The notes under the pieces are model-generated. The model was not told where the DNA came from and ran no database searches. It saw nothing but the letters and a program-made list of their open reading frames with translations. 64,000 bases of DNA, from NCBI GenBank assembly GCA_965200435.1, contig OZ241337.1:1612001-1676000 (forward strand), given 5' to 3'. Position 1 is the first letter of the stretch. Every line of letters begins with the position of its first letter. The position numbers and the translations under genes were made by a program. Source of the stretch: Bin75 sp965200435 (lineage in GTDB: Bacteria; Nitrospirota; Nitrospiria; Nitrospirales; UBA8639). Shown piece by piece: positions 63,875 through 64,000 of this stretch.

Positions 63875-63913
63875 TTATGTCGGGAGGTCGATCACGTCCT
63901 GGGCGTGTGATCC
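63875..63913. repeat. candidate attachment site, distal copy
   Basis: TTATGTCGGGAGGTCGATCA followed by CGTCCTGGGCGTGTGATCC, a second copy of the mdh 3' end with three silent differences. It would encode LCREVDHVLGV and a stop. Nothing upstream of it codes for the rest of mdh, so it is an orphan piece left at the island's far edge. Confidence 0.78.
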
Positions 63914-64000
63914 GCTACGCCCGTCAATTACAAGGGGCGCTGCGAATCATAGCCATGCTGCCATAACTGGTTAAAAGAAATCGATGCTCAACCCGATGAA
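63914..64000. other. window end, no gene seen
   Basis: 87 bases after the island edge, presumably the original sequence downstream of mdh. No feature recognised. Confidence 0.4.

Larger units (their letters stand above)
51537..63913. mobile_element. 12.3-kb genomic island inserted at the 3' end of mdh
   Basis: Bounded by the two 39-bp direct repeats. GC content and codon use drop inside it, and its genes are accessory: an unknown operon, OLD nuclease, collagen-like lipoprotein, IS1595, small genes, decayed defence genes. No integrase is visible between the repeats, so it was either lost or the island was mobilised in trans. Confidence 0.75.

Overview
The window looks like chromosome of a Gram-negative bacterium of moderately high GC. 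The 3' end of a complex I operon (nuoM, nuoN), a TusA/DsrE2 sulfur-relay pair, a VC_2705-type solute symporter with its DUF4212 small subunit, a large NorD-like VWA protein and malate dehydrogenase would fit a Nitrospira-like member of the Nitrospirota. There is no rRNA or other phylogenetic marker here, so that placement is a low-confidence guess.

Layout. 1-2.4 kb: end of nuoM, then nuoN. 2.4-11.2 kb: accessory region with a decayed antitoxin, a restriction-modification module (PLD-type nuclease, adenine methyltransferase, ribbon-helix-helix regulator with palindromic operators), an IS481 remnant, a two-gene DUF5677/ApeA-like HEPN defence module, a RAYT transposase and a frameshifted YdeI gene. 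11.3-20.5 kb: core-like metabolism: tusA, dsrE2, ftcD, a voltage-gated cation channel, and an ergothioneine locus (egtE-, egtD-, egtB-like) that encloses a substrate-binding-protein/permease fusion and its ATPase. 20.5-33.2 kb: a type I restriction locus (XRE-hsdM, aspartic protease, hsdS with an in-frame TGA, AIPR, hsdR, YgjP-like hydrolase) interrupted by a graveyard of toxin-antitoxin and Schlafen-like fragments. 33.2-38.4 kb: symporter, an intact VapBC-type pair, then remnants. 38.4-42.6 kb: a broken ECF transporter (S-A-A' fusion plus EcfT) ended by an intact IS481 element. 42.6-51.6 kb: a secreted triple-repeat protein between two small transposable elements, an S9 peptidase, a Bfd-like ferredoxin, the NorD-like protein and mdh. 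51.5-63.9 kb: a 12.3-kb island bounded by near-identical 39-bp copies of the last codons of mdh. It carries an unidentified three-gene operon, an OLD-type nuclease, a collagen-like lipoprotein, an IS1595 transposase, small genes and two decayed defence genes.

Two families of non-coding mobile repeats were found by eye. MITE-A has five copies of 140-142 bp, every one flanked by an exact 4-bp TTAG/CTAA duplication. MITE-B has two copies of about 241 bp with 7-8 bp duplications. One MITE-A sits inside the terminal repeat of a MITE-B copy, which itself inserted exactly at the stop codon of the transporter fusion gene.

Functionally the window mixes thiol chemistry (ergothioneine synthesis with a likely dedicated transporter, sulfur relay) with at least six defence systems at different stages of decay. 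Four nonsense codons in the decayed genes are each explained by one C:G to T:A transition, while several other genes are broken by single-base indels.
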